The translations under genes were made by a program, and so were the position numbers. The notes beneath the pieces are model-generated. The model was given only the letters and a program-made list of their open reading frames with translations. It did no database searches and was not told where the DNA came from. From Gammaproteobacteria bacterium (GTDB lineage Bacteria; Pseudomonadota; Gammaproteobacteria; Pseudomonadales; Porticoccaceae): a DNA stretch of 64,000 nt. Every line of letters starts with the position of its first letter. Positions within the stretch are counted from its first letter, which is position 1. The stretch lies in the NCBI GenBank assembly GCA_018069465.1, contig JAGPUW010000006.1, positions 176,970 to 240,969 of the forward strand. Direction: 5' to 3'. Shown one piece after another: positions 36,011-44,943 of the stretch.

Positions 36011-36283
36011 GTCTGTTACTCCCTGAATTATTATTGCCCCCTCGATGTGCTTGGCGCACTTGTCGTACTGGCGTCTATACTGAGAGGGTCGTATTATTTT
36101 GTGATTACAAACTAACAGATAAGTAAATTTTGTACCGTAATTTTCGCCAGTATGGGCTTGCAGTGTTTACTTTATGGTGAGTAAAAAATGAGCAAACTGG
36201 GTTTAAATGACTCCAGTGTTGTCTTGGGCGTAGCGCGAGACGGCTTGCTGACAGTGTTAGAGCATCGAGAAAAGGGGAATATC

Positions 36284-36976
36284 TTGCAGCAAAAAAATCT
36301 GAAAAATAAGCGTCATCGCTGGTGGCTTTTCAGCTTGCTGACGCTGCTCTGTGTGGTGAGCAGCGGCTGTGCCAGAAACCAGATCCATGCCTCGGTGAAA
36401 TTCGAAAATATTGCCTTGACCGTGGATGATCTTGAAACGCATGGCCTGGCGTTTATTACCCCATCGACGGTGACTGGCCGCGAACAGGATATACAGAGCC
36501 TGGCCTTTATTTTTGCGCGAGTGCTGGAGGAGGACAGGCCGCAAATTCGCGTGGTGAGCCTGCCGGAAACATTGAGTGCGATTAACCAGGCCGGCCTTGC
36601 CGATGAATACAAGCACATGTACATCGACTATAGCGATACCGGGATTTTCAATCAGACTTCACTAAAGAAGACGGGCGAAGTTTCGGGGGTGCGCTACCTG
36701 GCGCAATTGAAACTCTCCGGTTTTGAGCAGGGCGCCAAAGGGCGTTTTGGCATGCTGGGCTGGCGCATGGTGCAGACCAAACAGGCCAATATTCGCTTGT
36801 TTCTGCAAGTCTGGGATAGTGGCAATGGCGCGATTGTTTGGGAGGGAACCGAAGAATTAAGTTATGCCCACGATACCTTTTCGGAAAGGCCTGTGACATT
36901 TCAGCTGGTTGTCGAAGAGGTGGCTCGCAACCTGCTTGACAAGTTGCCGCAAAAAAACGAAGGCGCTTCTCATTAA
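36284..36976 (+). CDS. Outer-membrane lipoprotein of unknown function
   Basis: I choose TTG at 36284 because AAAGGGGAA ends 4 bases before it and the result is a classic lipoprotein signal: a basic start (QQKNLKNKRHRWW), a hydrophobic core and the lipobox VSSGC. An ATG at 36188 is in frame but would put 32 extra polar residues before the signal. The mature protein of about 200 residues has an alpha/beta pattern, with IRVVSLPETLSAINQAGL in the middle and IRLFLQVWDSGNGAIVWEGTEE split by short loops later. This is reminiscent of CsgG/LpoB-like lipoproteins that gauge or bind an assembly, but I cannot place it firmly. No partner genes adjoin. Confidence 0.62.
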   Translation: MQQKNLKNKRHRWWLFSLLTLLCVVSSGCARNQIHASVKFENIALTVDDLETHGLAFITPSTVTGREQDIQSLAFIFARVLEEDRPQIRVVSLPETLSAINQAGLADEYKHMYIDYSDTGIFNQTSLKKTGEVSGVRYLAQLKLSGFEQGAKGRFGMLGWRMVQTKQANIRLFLQVWDSGNGAIVWEGTEELSYAHDTFSERPVTFQLVVEEVARNLLDKLPQKNEGASH

Positions 36977-37006
36977 ATCTGCGAGTTCATAGCTTGTTGA
37001 GCTTGC

Positions 37007-38359
37007 CTAAGTTCTTACGTTTTGCACAAATATAATAATGACCAGCACCGGGCAGACAAAGCGGATATAGCTGGGCCAGATTTTCCAGAACAGACCTTGT
37101 TCTGCCGCGCTGTAGCCAGCGCTGATTTCACTGAGTAATTTATCGCGGTGCAGAGCCCAGCCGGCAAAGAGGCAGAGCATCGCGCCGAGCAGTGGTTGAC
37201 TGTATTTTGTGGTGATATTAATCACGCTGCCAAACAGCTCGTCAAAGTTGAACAGAATCAGCAGACTGATAGCGAAGATGCCGCTGGCAATTAGCCAGGT
37301 GGCGCGGCTGCGGCTTATGGTGAACTGTTCCAGGGCATAGGTGACGGGCACTTCAAGCATGGAAATTGATGAGGTCAGCGCGGCAATGCTCAGCAGTAGA
37401 AAGAACACCAGGCCAATAAGGGCACCGCTCAGGCCGAGTGAATTAAACAGAGTGGGCAGGGTTTTGAGGATTAAATCGGGCCCGGCAATCAAGGTGTTGT
37501 CGGCGCTGTAAATCTCGATGCCCTGTTGGTGGGCGACGAACATGGCGGGGATAATCAACAGCCCGGCAAGAAAGGCGATGCCGCTATCAATCAGTGCCAC
37601 GTAAGCGCCGGTGAGGGGCAGGTTGTCGGTTTTGCTCATATAGGAGCCGTAAACCAGCATCGTGCCGACACCGAGGGACAGTGAAAAAAACGCCTGGCCC
37701 ATGGCGCTGGTCAACAGGCTCGGGTGTGCAATAAGGCTGAAATCAGGCACCAGATAAAGACGCAGGCCCTCCATCGCACCGGGCAGAGTGAGTACCACGG
37801 CAGTGAGGCCGAGGATGAGTAGTAGCAGAGCGGGCATCAATCGGCTCGACCAGCGTTCAATACCGTCTTTGACGCCACGGGCGACAATGGCTGCGGTGAG
37901 TGCCAAAAATAGTACGCAAAAAAGGCTATCTCGCAGCAAGCTCGACTGGGTGAACCAACTGGCCGCTGGCTGCTGGCCACCGATATTGGCCACTGCGGCG
38001 GGCACCTGAGCCATCAGCCAGGCGGCGACAATGGCGTAAAAACTGAGGATTAAACTGGCGATAAGCACGCCGTAGAGGCCCGTTGCCCTGCCAATAACTT
38101 GCAGCGCGGGCCTCTGTGTTAATTGGGGCAGGGCGCCAACCATGTTGTGCCGGGTGTGGCGACCGATGATCAGCTCGGCCATCAGGGCCGGATAGGCCAA
38201 CAGGAAGGCGAGGATGAGATAAACCAGCACAAAGGCACCACCACCGTGGCTGGCAGTCTGGGTGGGAAAACCCCAGATATTGCCAAGGCCCACGGCGGAG
38301 CCGGTCGCCGCAGAGATAAAACCGAAGCGTGAAGAAAACTGCCCGCGCTCGCTAGACAT
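37007..38359 (-). CDS. Sodium-dependent transporter, NSS (SNF) family
   Basis: The 450-residue protein has about 11-12 membrane helices in the LeuT fold. The family signature around the unwound helix 1 is present: FISAATGSAVGLGNIWGFP, followed by GGGAFVLVYLILAFLLAYP and AELIIGR. These residues form the Na+ and substrate sites. NSS proteins import amino acids or related amines with sodium. The substrate cannot be inferred. The gene stands alone on the minus strand between the lipoprotein and the enoyl-CoA hydratase, with about 120 bases separating it from the latter. Confidence 0.92.
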   Translation of the reverse strand: MSSERGQFSSRFGFISAATGSAVGLGNIWGFPTQTASHGGGAFVLVYLILAFLLAYPALMAELIIGRHTRHNMVGALPQLTQRPALQVIGRATGLYGVLIASLILSFYAIVAAWLMAQVPAAVANIGGQQPAASWFTQSSLLRDSLFCVLFLALTAAIVARGVKDGIERWSSRLMPALLLLILGLTAVVLTLPGAMEGLRLYLVPDFSLIAHPSLLTSAMGQAFFSLSLGVGTMLVYGSYMSKTDNLPLTGAYVALIDSGIAFLAGLLIIPAMFVAHQQGIEIYSADNTLIAGPDLILKTLPTLFNSLGLSGALIGLVFFLLLSIAALTSSISMLEVPVTYALEQFTISRSRATWLIASGIFAISLLILFNFDELFGSVINITTKYSQPLLGAMLCLFAGWALHRDKLLSEISAGYSAAEQGLFWKIWPSYIRFVCPVLVIIIFVQNVRT

Positions 38360-38480
38360 GGTGTTTGCCTGTCACCAACGAGGGGCCCCTTGGGTAAGGG
38401 GCCGGGTGAGCCTTGTATCTGGTCTGGCGATTACTCTTGTCATCACTTTTGTTATTGTCAGCGCGGCTGATATGAAACAC

Positions 38481-39242
38481 TTATTTGAAAACGGGCTTGC
38501 GCTTTTCTTTAAAGGCAGCGACGCCCTCTTTGGTGTCGTCATCAAGAAACAGGAAGGGCATAACATCTTTCGCGTAGGTCAGGTCATCGCCGCCGAGTTC
38601 GCGATTGTAGATTGATTTGGCGTAGCGAATAGCCATTTGCGGCTTGCTGGCGAGTTCGTCGGCCAGCGCGAAGGCTTCGGCTAACAGTTGTTCGTGGGGC
38701 ACAACCTTCAGCACCAGGCCCATATCTTTCGCCTCTTCGGCACTGAGTTTCACCCCAGTCATGCTGATATATTTGGCTTGCTGGCGACCAATCAGTTTAT
38801 TGAGTCGGGCAATGGCAAAGCCGGGTAGCAGGCCGAGCTGGATTTCAGGCACTGAAAATTTGGCCTGTGAGGAGGCGATAATAAAGTCGCAGGCAATAGA
38901 GATTTCAAAGCCGCCACCAAAGGCGTAACCATTGACCGCCGCGATAACGGGTTTATTGATTTGCTCGGGCAGGGCGAGAATATCGAGCACTTCGTCGATA
39001 AAGTTTTTGGCGTAAGCGGGGGTGAATTGGAAGCCGCTAATATCGGCACCGGCGCAGAAGGATTTTTCACCGGCCCCGGTGAGCACAATCACCCGCACCG
39101 CGTCGTCATGGCGAGCTTCATCCAGTGCCTTGCAAAAGCCGGAGCGGATACCTGTACTCAGCGCATTGAGTTTGTCGGGCTCATCAAAAGTGATAAGGGC
39201 GGTGCTGCCTTTGGTTTCGTAATTAACGCTATCAAATCGCAT
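38481..39242 (-). CDS. Enoyl-CoA hydratase/isomerase family protein
   Basis: The 253-residue crotonase-fold enzyme has an oxyanion-hole loop SFCAGADISGF near residue 62, NGYAFGGGFEISIACDF near residue 105 and the catalytic segment FSVPEIQLGLLPGFA near residue 128. Only one Glu (PEIQ) is evident at the active site, so it could be a hydratase or a related isomerase or hydrolase. It acts on CoA thioesters in beta-oxidation-like pathways. The neighbourhood has a CoA-transferase at 34790-36010 but no thiolase or acyl-CoA dehydrogenase. AAGG precedes the ATG. Confidence 0.9.
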   Translation of the reverse strand: MRFDSVNYETKGSTALITFDEPDKLNALSTGIRSGFCKALDEARHDDAVRVIVLTGAGEKSFCAGADISGFQFTPAYAKNFIDEVLDILALPEQINKPVIAAVNGYAFGGGFEISIACDFIIASSQAKFSVPEIQLGLLPGFAIARLNKLIGRQQAKYISMTGVKLSAEEAKDMGLVLKVVPHEQLLAEAFALADELASKPQMAIRYAKSIYNRELGGDDLTYAKDVMPFLFLDDDTKEGVAAFKEKRKPVFK

Positions 39243-39324
39243 GGGTCGGCCTTTTTTTGCTTAGTTGATGCTAGCCCCAGTCAAGTGTGATTGGCTGGGG
39301 TGGCGTTTATTGCGCTGAGATAGT

Positions 39325-39374
39325 GCAACATTCTGCGCGGGGCTGACAAGTATCAGTGCCGCGCAGAATGTTGC
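39325..39374 (-). terminator. Strong hairpin after the RND operon
   Basis: GCAACATTCTGCGCGG (39325-39340) is exactly complementary to 39359-39374, giving a 16-bp perfect stem and an 18-base loop. It lies 20 bases beyond the stop of the RND permease gene. No T-run follows on either side, so it may act as a factor-dependent terminator or an mRNA-stabilising hairpin rather than a classical intrinsic terminator. Confidence 0.55.
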
Positions 39375-39394
39375 TGGTGGTTTAATGAGGGCGT

Positions 39395-42300
39395 TTATTT
39401 GAGTGCTTGATTGCGCTCTGCTCTGGCGGCCAGCTTGCGCTTAATCGTTTCGAGAAAGCCTTCCAGAATAGAGTAAACAGCGGGTACCACCACCAGCGTC
39501 AGCAGGGTGGATGACAGCATACCGCCAATTACCGCGATGGATAACGGGCCGTTGGTTTCGTGCCCGGCGCCAAAGCCCATGGCTGCAGGCAGCATGGCCA
39601 AAATAACCGTGAAAGAGGTCATCAATACCGGGCGCAGGCGAATCGGGCAGGCCTCTATCAAAGCCTCGTCAATAGCTTTGCCACTGTTGCGCCGCTGATT
39701 GGTGAGGTCGACCAGTAGAATCGCGTTTTTGGCGACCAGACCAACCAATAAAACCAGACCGATCATTGAATAAGTATTCAAAGTATTGTCGGTTAGCCAG
39801 AGCAGGGCGATGCCACCAATCATTGCCAGGGGTTGGGCGGTCATAATAATCAGCGGCTGCAAAAACGAATTGAACTGGCTGGCCAGTACCATATACAGCA
39901 GCACTGTTGCCAGCGAGAAGGCGAACAGCATATTGCGTGCGGTTTTGCCGAACTCTTCGGCCTGGCCTTTAAAGGTCAGCGTGTAGCCAACGGGCAATAT
40001 TTCATCCGACAGTTGTTTAACGGTATCGATGGCCTCGGCCAGGGGTAGCGTCGGTTTGCCATAAAAGGGCGCTGAATAGCGCAGGTCATAGCGTGAAATT
40101 GATGCTGGCCCGAGGGTCTCTTCAAGCCTGGCGACCGTGTCGATGCGGATCATAGTGCCGGTGCGCGAGCGCAGGTAAATGCGATCGATGTCGGCGGCGG
40201 ACTTAAAGTAGCCGTCGGCAGCTTTCATGCGCACGTCGTAGCGCTCGCCATCGCCGGGGTCGTCGTTAAACTTGGCGACATCCATACCGCCGACCAATAC
40301 GTTGACTGCCTCGGCAATATCTCTACTGGAAAAGCCCAGGTCGGCGGCGCGGGTAGTGTCGACCCGCAGCTGATACTGGGGCAGAGCCAGGTTGAGGTCG
40401 AGGTCGATATAGCCAATGCCATCAACGGTTGAAAGCTTTTCCTCAAGCTCGTAGGCGAGGCGGGCGACCTCATCGAGGTTGGGGCCGTTAACGGAGAACT
40501 GCAGGGGCTCTCCTCGCTGGCCACCCATCTTGGGGATGGGTGCCGGGAAGGCTTTGACGCCGGGAATGGTGGCGAATTTTTTGCCGAGAACGGCAATGAG
40601 TTCCTGCTGGCTCTGCTTGCGTTCTGAGGCAGGTGTCATGCGCACAAAGCCCATGGCGGTGGTCACCTGACGACCGCTGGTACCGAGACCAAAGAAGGCG
40701 CTCATGATGACGTCGTCGTGCTCGGCCAAAATGGCTTCGACTTCTGCCAGGCGGTTGCTGGAGTATTCCAGCCCGGAGCCGAGGGGGGTGCGCACGATGA
40801 CCATAAAGCTGCCTTCGTCCTGCCCCGGTGAGAATTCCTTGCCGATATCTTTGAGGAAGAAAGTACAGCCCAGAACTAGCAGCCAGGTAATGAAAATGAC
40901 GGTCCAACGAAAGCGCAGGGCCAGGCTGAGGAGTTTGGTATAGGCATTTTCCATAGCGCGAAAACCGCGCTCCAGCCAGTAGTAGAGGCCACCGGTATGT
41001 TCTTCGACCTGCAGGAAGTGGGAGCAGAGCATCGGTGTCAAGGTCATAGAAACAAACCAGGAGACCAGTACGCCAACGGTGACCACGACCGCAAAGGAGG
41101 AGAAAAACTGGCCGATAATGCCGCCGAGAAAGATCACCGGGACAAAGATGGAGACCAGGGACAGGGTCGCGGCGAGCACGGGAAAGACGACTTCTGCGGT
41201 GCCGTTAATGGCGGCGGAGCGGGGGTCGGGGTCGATGGATTCGCGGTGGCGATAAATGTTTTCGAGCACCACGATGGCATCATCGACGACGATGCCGATC
41301 AACAGGAGAAGTGCCAGCAAGGTCATCGAATTGAGGGTGTAACCGAGGAAGTAAATGCCGGCGATGGAGCCAAACAGTGAAATGGGAATGGCGATGGCGA
41401 TGATAATAGTGGAGCGAATACTTTTGAGGAAAATCCACACCACCAGGGCGGTCAGCACGGTGCCGAGAATTAAATGCTCTTCCAGGGCGCCGACCATGGC
41501 GCGGACAAAAAGGGAGTCATCGGAGGCGACGGTCAGTTTCATGCCGGGGGGCAGTTGCGGACGTATTTCCTCATTGATGCGGCGCATCGCTTCGTCAATG
41601 ATTTCAACCGTATTGGCCTCGGCAATTTTGGCGATGCCCAGACCAACAGTCGGCAAGCCGTTAACCCGAGCGAGACTGCGCGGATCGGACATACCATCTT
41701 CAATCTCGCCAATATCGCCGAGCTTGAGGGGGGCGCCATCACGGTAGGCAACGACCAGTTTTTCCAGTTCCCGAGGGTCGTGATACTCCATGTCGAGCTT
41801 GACCATGTGCTCGGTCTCGCCGCTGACCAGAAAGCCGCCGGGCATCATAAAGTGCTCATTTCTGACCGCCGCCAGCACCTCGCCAGTGGTGACATTGAAA
41901 GCGGCCATGCTGTCGAGGTCGAGGTTGATGCGGATGGTGCGCTCGCGTCGGCCGCCGATGACTATCTCGCCGACACCATTAATTGTTTCGAGGTTTTTCT
42001 TAATGGTGTTAATGGCGTAGCTGTTGAGCTGCTGTAAGGTGCGGTCACCTTCGAGCGCCAACCACATAATGGGTGAGGCGCCGAATTCGAGCTTGGCAAC
42101 GATGGGTGGATCGGCATCGGTGGGTAACTGGTTGATCACCTGGTTGACTTTGGACTGCACCTCGTCAAAGGCGACATTGACATCTTTGTCCATGTTAAAG
42201 GTAATGACCACCCTGGAATTGCCCGGCGATGAGGTGGACGATATATGTTCGATACCGGGCACCGCATTGACGGCGGTTTCAATAATATTGGTGATCGAGG

Positions 42301-42481
42301 CATCGATAACGCTGGGGTTGGCGCCAATCAGGTTGGTCTGCACCGCGACTAGGGGAAACTCTGTGGATGGGTAGCGATCGACGCCGACCCGTGAATAGCC
42401 AATCACGCCGAAGAGGATGAGCACTGCCGACAGCATGGTGGTCAGCACATGGCGCTCGATGGATAGCGATGGCAGGTTCAC
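39395..42481 (-). CDS. RND efflux transporter permease (HAE1/AcrB type)
   Basis: The 1028-residue inner-membrane pump has 12 predicted membrane helices and two large periplasmic loops. Signs are the N-terminal MNLPSLSIERHVLTTMLSA and the proton-relay Asp pair of helix 4 in GIVVDDAIVVLENIYRH near residue 405. The second half repeats the pattern around VGLVAKNAILLVDLTNQRR. It is driven by the proton gradient and expels drugs, detergents or metabolites through an adaptor and an outer-membrane channel. The GTG start overlaps the adaptor stop (GTGA), so the two genes are coupled. No TolC-like gene lies in the window. Confidence 0.94.
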   Translation of the reverse strand: MNLPSLSIERHVLTTMLSAVLILFGVIGYSRVGVDRYPSTEFPLVAVQTNLIGANPSVIDASITNIIETAVNAVPGIEHISSTSSPGNSRVVITFNMDKDVNVAFDEVQSKVNQVINQLPTDADPPIVAKLEFGASPIMWLALEGDRTLQQLNSYAINTIKKNLETINGVGEIVIGGRRERTIRINLDLDSMAAFNVTTGEVLAAVRNEHFMMPGGFLVSGETEHMVKLDMEYHDPRELEKLVVAYRDGAPLKLGDIGEIEDGMSDPRSLARVNGLPTVGLGIAKIAEANTVEIIDEAMRRINEEIRPQLPPGMKLTVASDDSLFVRAMVGALEEHLILGTVLTALVVWIFLKSIRSTIIIAIAIPISLFGSIAGIYFLGYTLNSMTLLALLLLIGIVVDDAIVVLENIYRHRESIDPDPRSAAINGTAEVVFPVLAATLSLVSIFVPVIFLGGIIGQFFSSFAVVVTVGVLVSWFVSMTLTPMLCSHFLQVEEHTGGLYYWLERGFRAMENAYTKLLSLALRFRWTVIFITWLLVLGCTFFLKDIGKEFSPGQDEGSFMVIVRTPLGSGLEYSSNRLAEVEAILAEHDDVIMSAFFGLGTSGRQVTTAMGFVRMTPASERKQSQQELIAVLGKKFATIPGVKAFPAPIPKMGGQRGEPLQFSVNGPNLDEVARLAYELEEKLSTVDGIGYIDLDLNLALPQYQLRVDTTRAADLGFSSRDIAEAVNVLVGGMDVAKFNDDPGDGERYDVRMKAADGYFKSAADIDRIYLRSRTGTMIRIDTVARLEETLGPASISRYDLRYSAPFYGKPTLPLAEAIDTVKQLSDEILPVGYTLTFKGQAEEFGKTARNMLFAFSLATVLLYMVLASQFNSFLQPLIIMTAQPLAMIGGIALLWLTDNTLNTYSMIGLVLLVGLVAKNAILLVDLTNQRRNSGKAIDEALIEACPIRLRPVLMTSFTVILAMLPAAMGFGAGHETNGPLSIAVIGGMLSSTLLTLVVVPAVYSILEGFLETIKRKLAARAERNQALK

Positions 42482-43584
42482 GGCTTATTTGCTCCGCTTA
42501 CGGTCACCAGCGAGCCATCGGTGAGAAAGCCCGCACCGTTGACAGCGATGGTTTCACCGCCTTTCAGGCCCGAGGTGATTTCGATGCCGCCGTCGATGTA
42601 TTCGCCGACTTCAACGATTTGCTGATGGGCGATCCCGTCGCGGATGATATAGACCACTTTGCCGGCCGGGCGCAGTACCACTGATGCCTTAGGGACGAGG
42701 ACGGCATTGTCTCGGGTGGTGAGAATGATCTCTCCCGTTACGCTGGCTCCCGGCTGCCAGGGGCCGGGATTATCGATAATAGTGAGAATATCTATTGCGC
42801 GGTTGCGGGAGCCGACCGTGGGCCTGATTTCCTGGATCGAACTTTCGATGACAACGCTCGGTGCCATGGGTGACACCAGCCTGAGCTTGAGCCCCAGGCT
42901 CAGCCGATTGGCGAGGGTTTCCGGTAGCGGTAAACGCGCTCTGAGTTTGTCGACTTTAATGATGCGAAATATCGGGTCGCCAACTTTCAGGAAGTCGCCG
43001 GGGCTGGCTAACTCTTCATCGACGATGCCGTCATAGGCTGATAGCACGCGGGTTTTGGTCAGGCCGCGCTGCTTCTGGTTGCGCCGCGCATTTGCAGCCT
43101 TGAGTTGCTCTTGCAGTGAATCGAGCTGCGCCCGTGCCTCATCGTAGCGATCGACGGAAATCAACTTGTCTTCGATCAGCTTGGTGAAGCGCTTCACCGT
43201 GCGCCGCTGGTTTTTCACCAGAGCGGAAAGTTGTGCGGCTTCGGCATCGGCTGCGCGGGCGGCAATGGCGTAATCTTCGGTATCCAGCTCGGCGAGGAGT
43301 TGTCCGGGCTTGACGCGCTGGCCGGTCATGACAAAGCCGCCGATGTAGCGACCCTCAATCTCGGCAGAGACTTCCGGCCTGATGATGCTTTCCAGGGAAC
43401 CGACGGAGTGTTCGATGACTTCAATGCTTATCGTTTTGGTCAGGGTAGTGCTGATAATGGTTGCCCGAGGTGCGGGCTTAGTTTTTTCTGCCGACGCGGG
43501 TGCAGCATTTTTGTCGTCACCACAGGCTACCAAAAACAAAGTGATGGCAATAGCGGGTAGCCAAATACGAAAGTTCGAACTCAT
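42478..43584 (-). CDS. RND efflux periplasmic adaptor (lipoprotein)
   Basis: The 368-residue membrane-fusion protein begins with a lipoprotein signal (ITLFLVACGDD), so it is probably anchored in the inner membrane by an acylated Cys20. Its parts are a lipoyl half-motif VKPGQLLAELDTEDY, an alpha-helical hairpin around residues 100-160 (ALVKNQRRTVKRFTKLIEDK), then the second lipoyl half LTKTRVLSAYDGIVDEEL and a beta-barrel with a membrane-proximal domain. It links the AcrB-type pump to an outer-membrane channel. It is the first gene of a two-gene operon with a candidate promoter about 40 bases upstream. Confidence 0.93.
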   Translation of the reverse strand: MSSNFRIWLPAIAITLFLVACGDDKNAAPASAEKTKPAPRATIISTTLTKTISIEVIEHSVGSLESIIRPEVSAEIEGRYIGGFVMTGQRVKPGQLLAELDTEDYAIAARAADAEAAQLSALVKNQRRTVKRFTKLIEDKLISVDRYDEARAQLDSLQEQLKAANARRNQKQRGLTKTRVLSAYDGIVDEELASPGDFLKVGDPIFRIIKVDKLRARLPLPETLANRLSLGLKLRLVSPMAPSVVIESSIQEIRPTVGSRNRAIDILTIIDNPGPWQPGASVTGEIILTTRDNAVLVPKASVVLRPAGKVVYIIRDGIAHQQIVEVGEYIDGGIEITSGLKGGETIAVNGAGFLTDGSLVTVSGANKP

Positions 43585-43622
43585 ATCAATCCTTTAGTAA
43601 AAATAGTGACCTTAAATTCGGG

Positions 43623-43650
43623 GGTATAAACTCGGCGACAGGTCGGTCAA
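43623..43650 (-). promoter_or_regulatory. Candidate sigma-70 promoter of the RND operon
   Basis: On the minus strand TTGACC (43645-43650) and TATACC (43623-43628) are 16 bases apart, matching the consensus at five and four positions. Transcription would start around 43616, about 32 bases before the adaptor ATG. Confidence 0.4.
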
Positions 43651-44131
43651 AGCCGTTACGCTGAGTATTAAAGACACGAGCTGGCGTATTTGCGTTGTCC
43701 GGCAGTCGTGTGATGGTGATATTTTGAAAAATCTGTTTTGTTCTCGTCCAACGGCGTTATGAAAGTTCATCTGTTTAGTGTGGCCGGGTGAACTCGTCTG
43801 AGCGGGATGGTACCACAGCGTACCCTTGAGTATAAGCTACTATAACCACCGGTAACTTAATGCTGGGACAAGTCAAGATTTTACGTTGTCATTTTAGTTG
43901 ATCCAGAACATTTTGCAGGCAAACTTTTTGGTTGCTAAAGATTATGGCTCTATGTTTGAATTCAACGCATTAGTTTTACTTTGTACTATATTTAAAAACC
44001 CTTGCTTAGCCCGGTAAATTAAGGCTTTCGAGGTGTTTTGACCACGGGTATTGGCCGTCCTGATCACTGCATCAGAGGCCGATTCAATTAAGTACTTTTT
44101 TTTAACCAACTGTTATTTTAAGGGGAAACCA
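43651..44131. other. Long AT-rich divergent spacer
   Basis: About 480 bases separate the RND operon from the catabolic cluster. No credible gene, RNA or repeat was seen. The region is AT-rich between 43900 and 44130 and ends in AAGGGG, 6 bases before the TTG start of the hydrolase gene. Control sites for the catabolic cluster probably lie here, but I could not define one. Confidence 0.3.
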
Positions 44132-44920
44132 TTGGCTACTTGGAAAGAAGAAACGCAAAACCTAGCCGGCTCAGATCTTGTCATGATCCGTGGTGGTTCA
44201 GGCAAACCACTATTGGTGCTTCACGACGAGCTCGGCTATACGGGTTGGATGAGCTGGAACGAAGAGCTGGCTAAAGTTAGGGAACTCATTATTCCTCTAC
44301 AGCCAGGTTTTGGTAAGTCGCCGCGTCAGGACTGGATGTGGCGACACCGTGATCTTGCCAACTATTATTTGAATGTGATTCGTGAGTTGGGTCTGGAAAA
44401 GCCCGATGTGCTGGCTTTTTCTGCTGGTGCGTATACGGCTGCTGAGATGGCCGCTGCGAACCCTGAGTTACTGGGTTCTATTACGCTGGTTGGCCCGATG
44501 GGCATTAAGCCCGATGAAGGCGAAATCTTCGACATCTTTGCTTGCACGATTAAAACCTGCTTGCGCCAGACGGTGTTTGATAAAGAGGCGAAAGAGTTCA
44601 GTGAAATCTACGGCGGCGAAATGTCGGCCGAGCAGTTTGAATGGTTCGAGGACGCACGGGCCGAGAGTGCGCGTCTCGGTTGGGAGCCCTATATGTTCAA
44701 CCCCAGCCTGCCCGACCTGTTGCGCAGTGCGAAAAATGCCAAGCTGCCAACCCTGCTAATTCGCGGTAGTGAAGATGCTATTGTGCCCCAGGATTGCATT
44801 AGGAAGTATCACGATGCTCTGCCTCAGGCTGATATCGTTACCATTAAGGGTACTGGCCACCGCCCAGAAATTGAAGATAGCGCTGAATTTGTTGCCGCTG
44901 TTAAACACTTCCTCGCTTAA
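44132..44920 (+). CDS. Alpha/beta hydrolase fold protein
   Basis: The protein has 262 residues from a TTG at 44132, chosen because AAGGGG lies 6 bases upstream and the sequence then starts MATWKEE and enters the fold at once. The oxyanion strand is LLVLHDELGYTGW, and the nucleophile elbow is VLAFSAGAYTAAEMA, where the first Gly of GxSxG is Ala but the Ser is kept. The acid is in GSEDAIVPQD and the catalytic His in GTGHRPEIED. It could be an esterase, lactonase or C-C hydrolase. It is 23 bases before the luciferase-like monooxygenase gene, so both probably belong to one pathway. Confidence 0.82.
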   Translation: MATWKEETQNLAGSDLVMIRGGSGKPLLVLHDELGYTGWMSWNEELAKVRELIIPLQPGFGKSPRQDWMWRHRDLANYYLNVIRELGLEKPDVLAFSAGAYTAAEMAAANPELLGSITLVGPMGIKPDEGEIFDIFACTIKTCLRQTVFDKEAKEFSEIYGGEMSAEQFEWFEDARAESARLGWEPYMFNPSLPDLLRSAKNAKLPTLLIRGSEDAIVPQDCIRKYHDALPQADIVTIKGTGHRPEIEDSAEFVAAVKHFLA

Positions 44921-44943
44921 ATAGATTCGGAGACTAATTAATC

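Noticed and set aside
36188..36283. Upstream ATG for the lipoprotein gene
   Set aside because: It would place 32 polar residues before the lipoprotein signal. The TTG at 36284 has a better ribosome site and gives a normal signal peptide.
41474..42037. A 187-codon plus-strand frame inside the RND permease gene
   Set aside because: It is a shadow of the strongly supported minus-strand pump; the translation has no recognisable domain or start signal.
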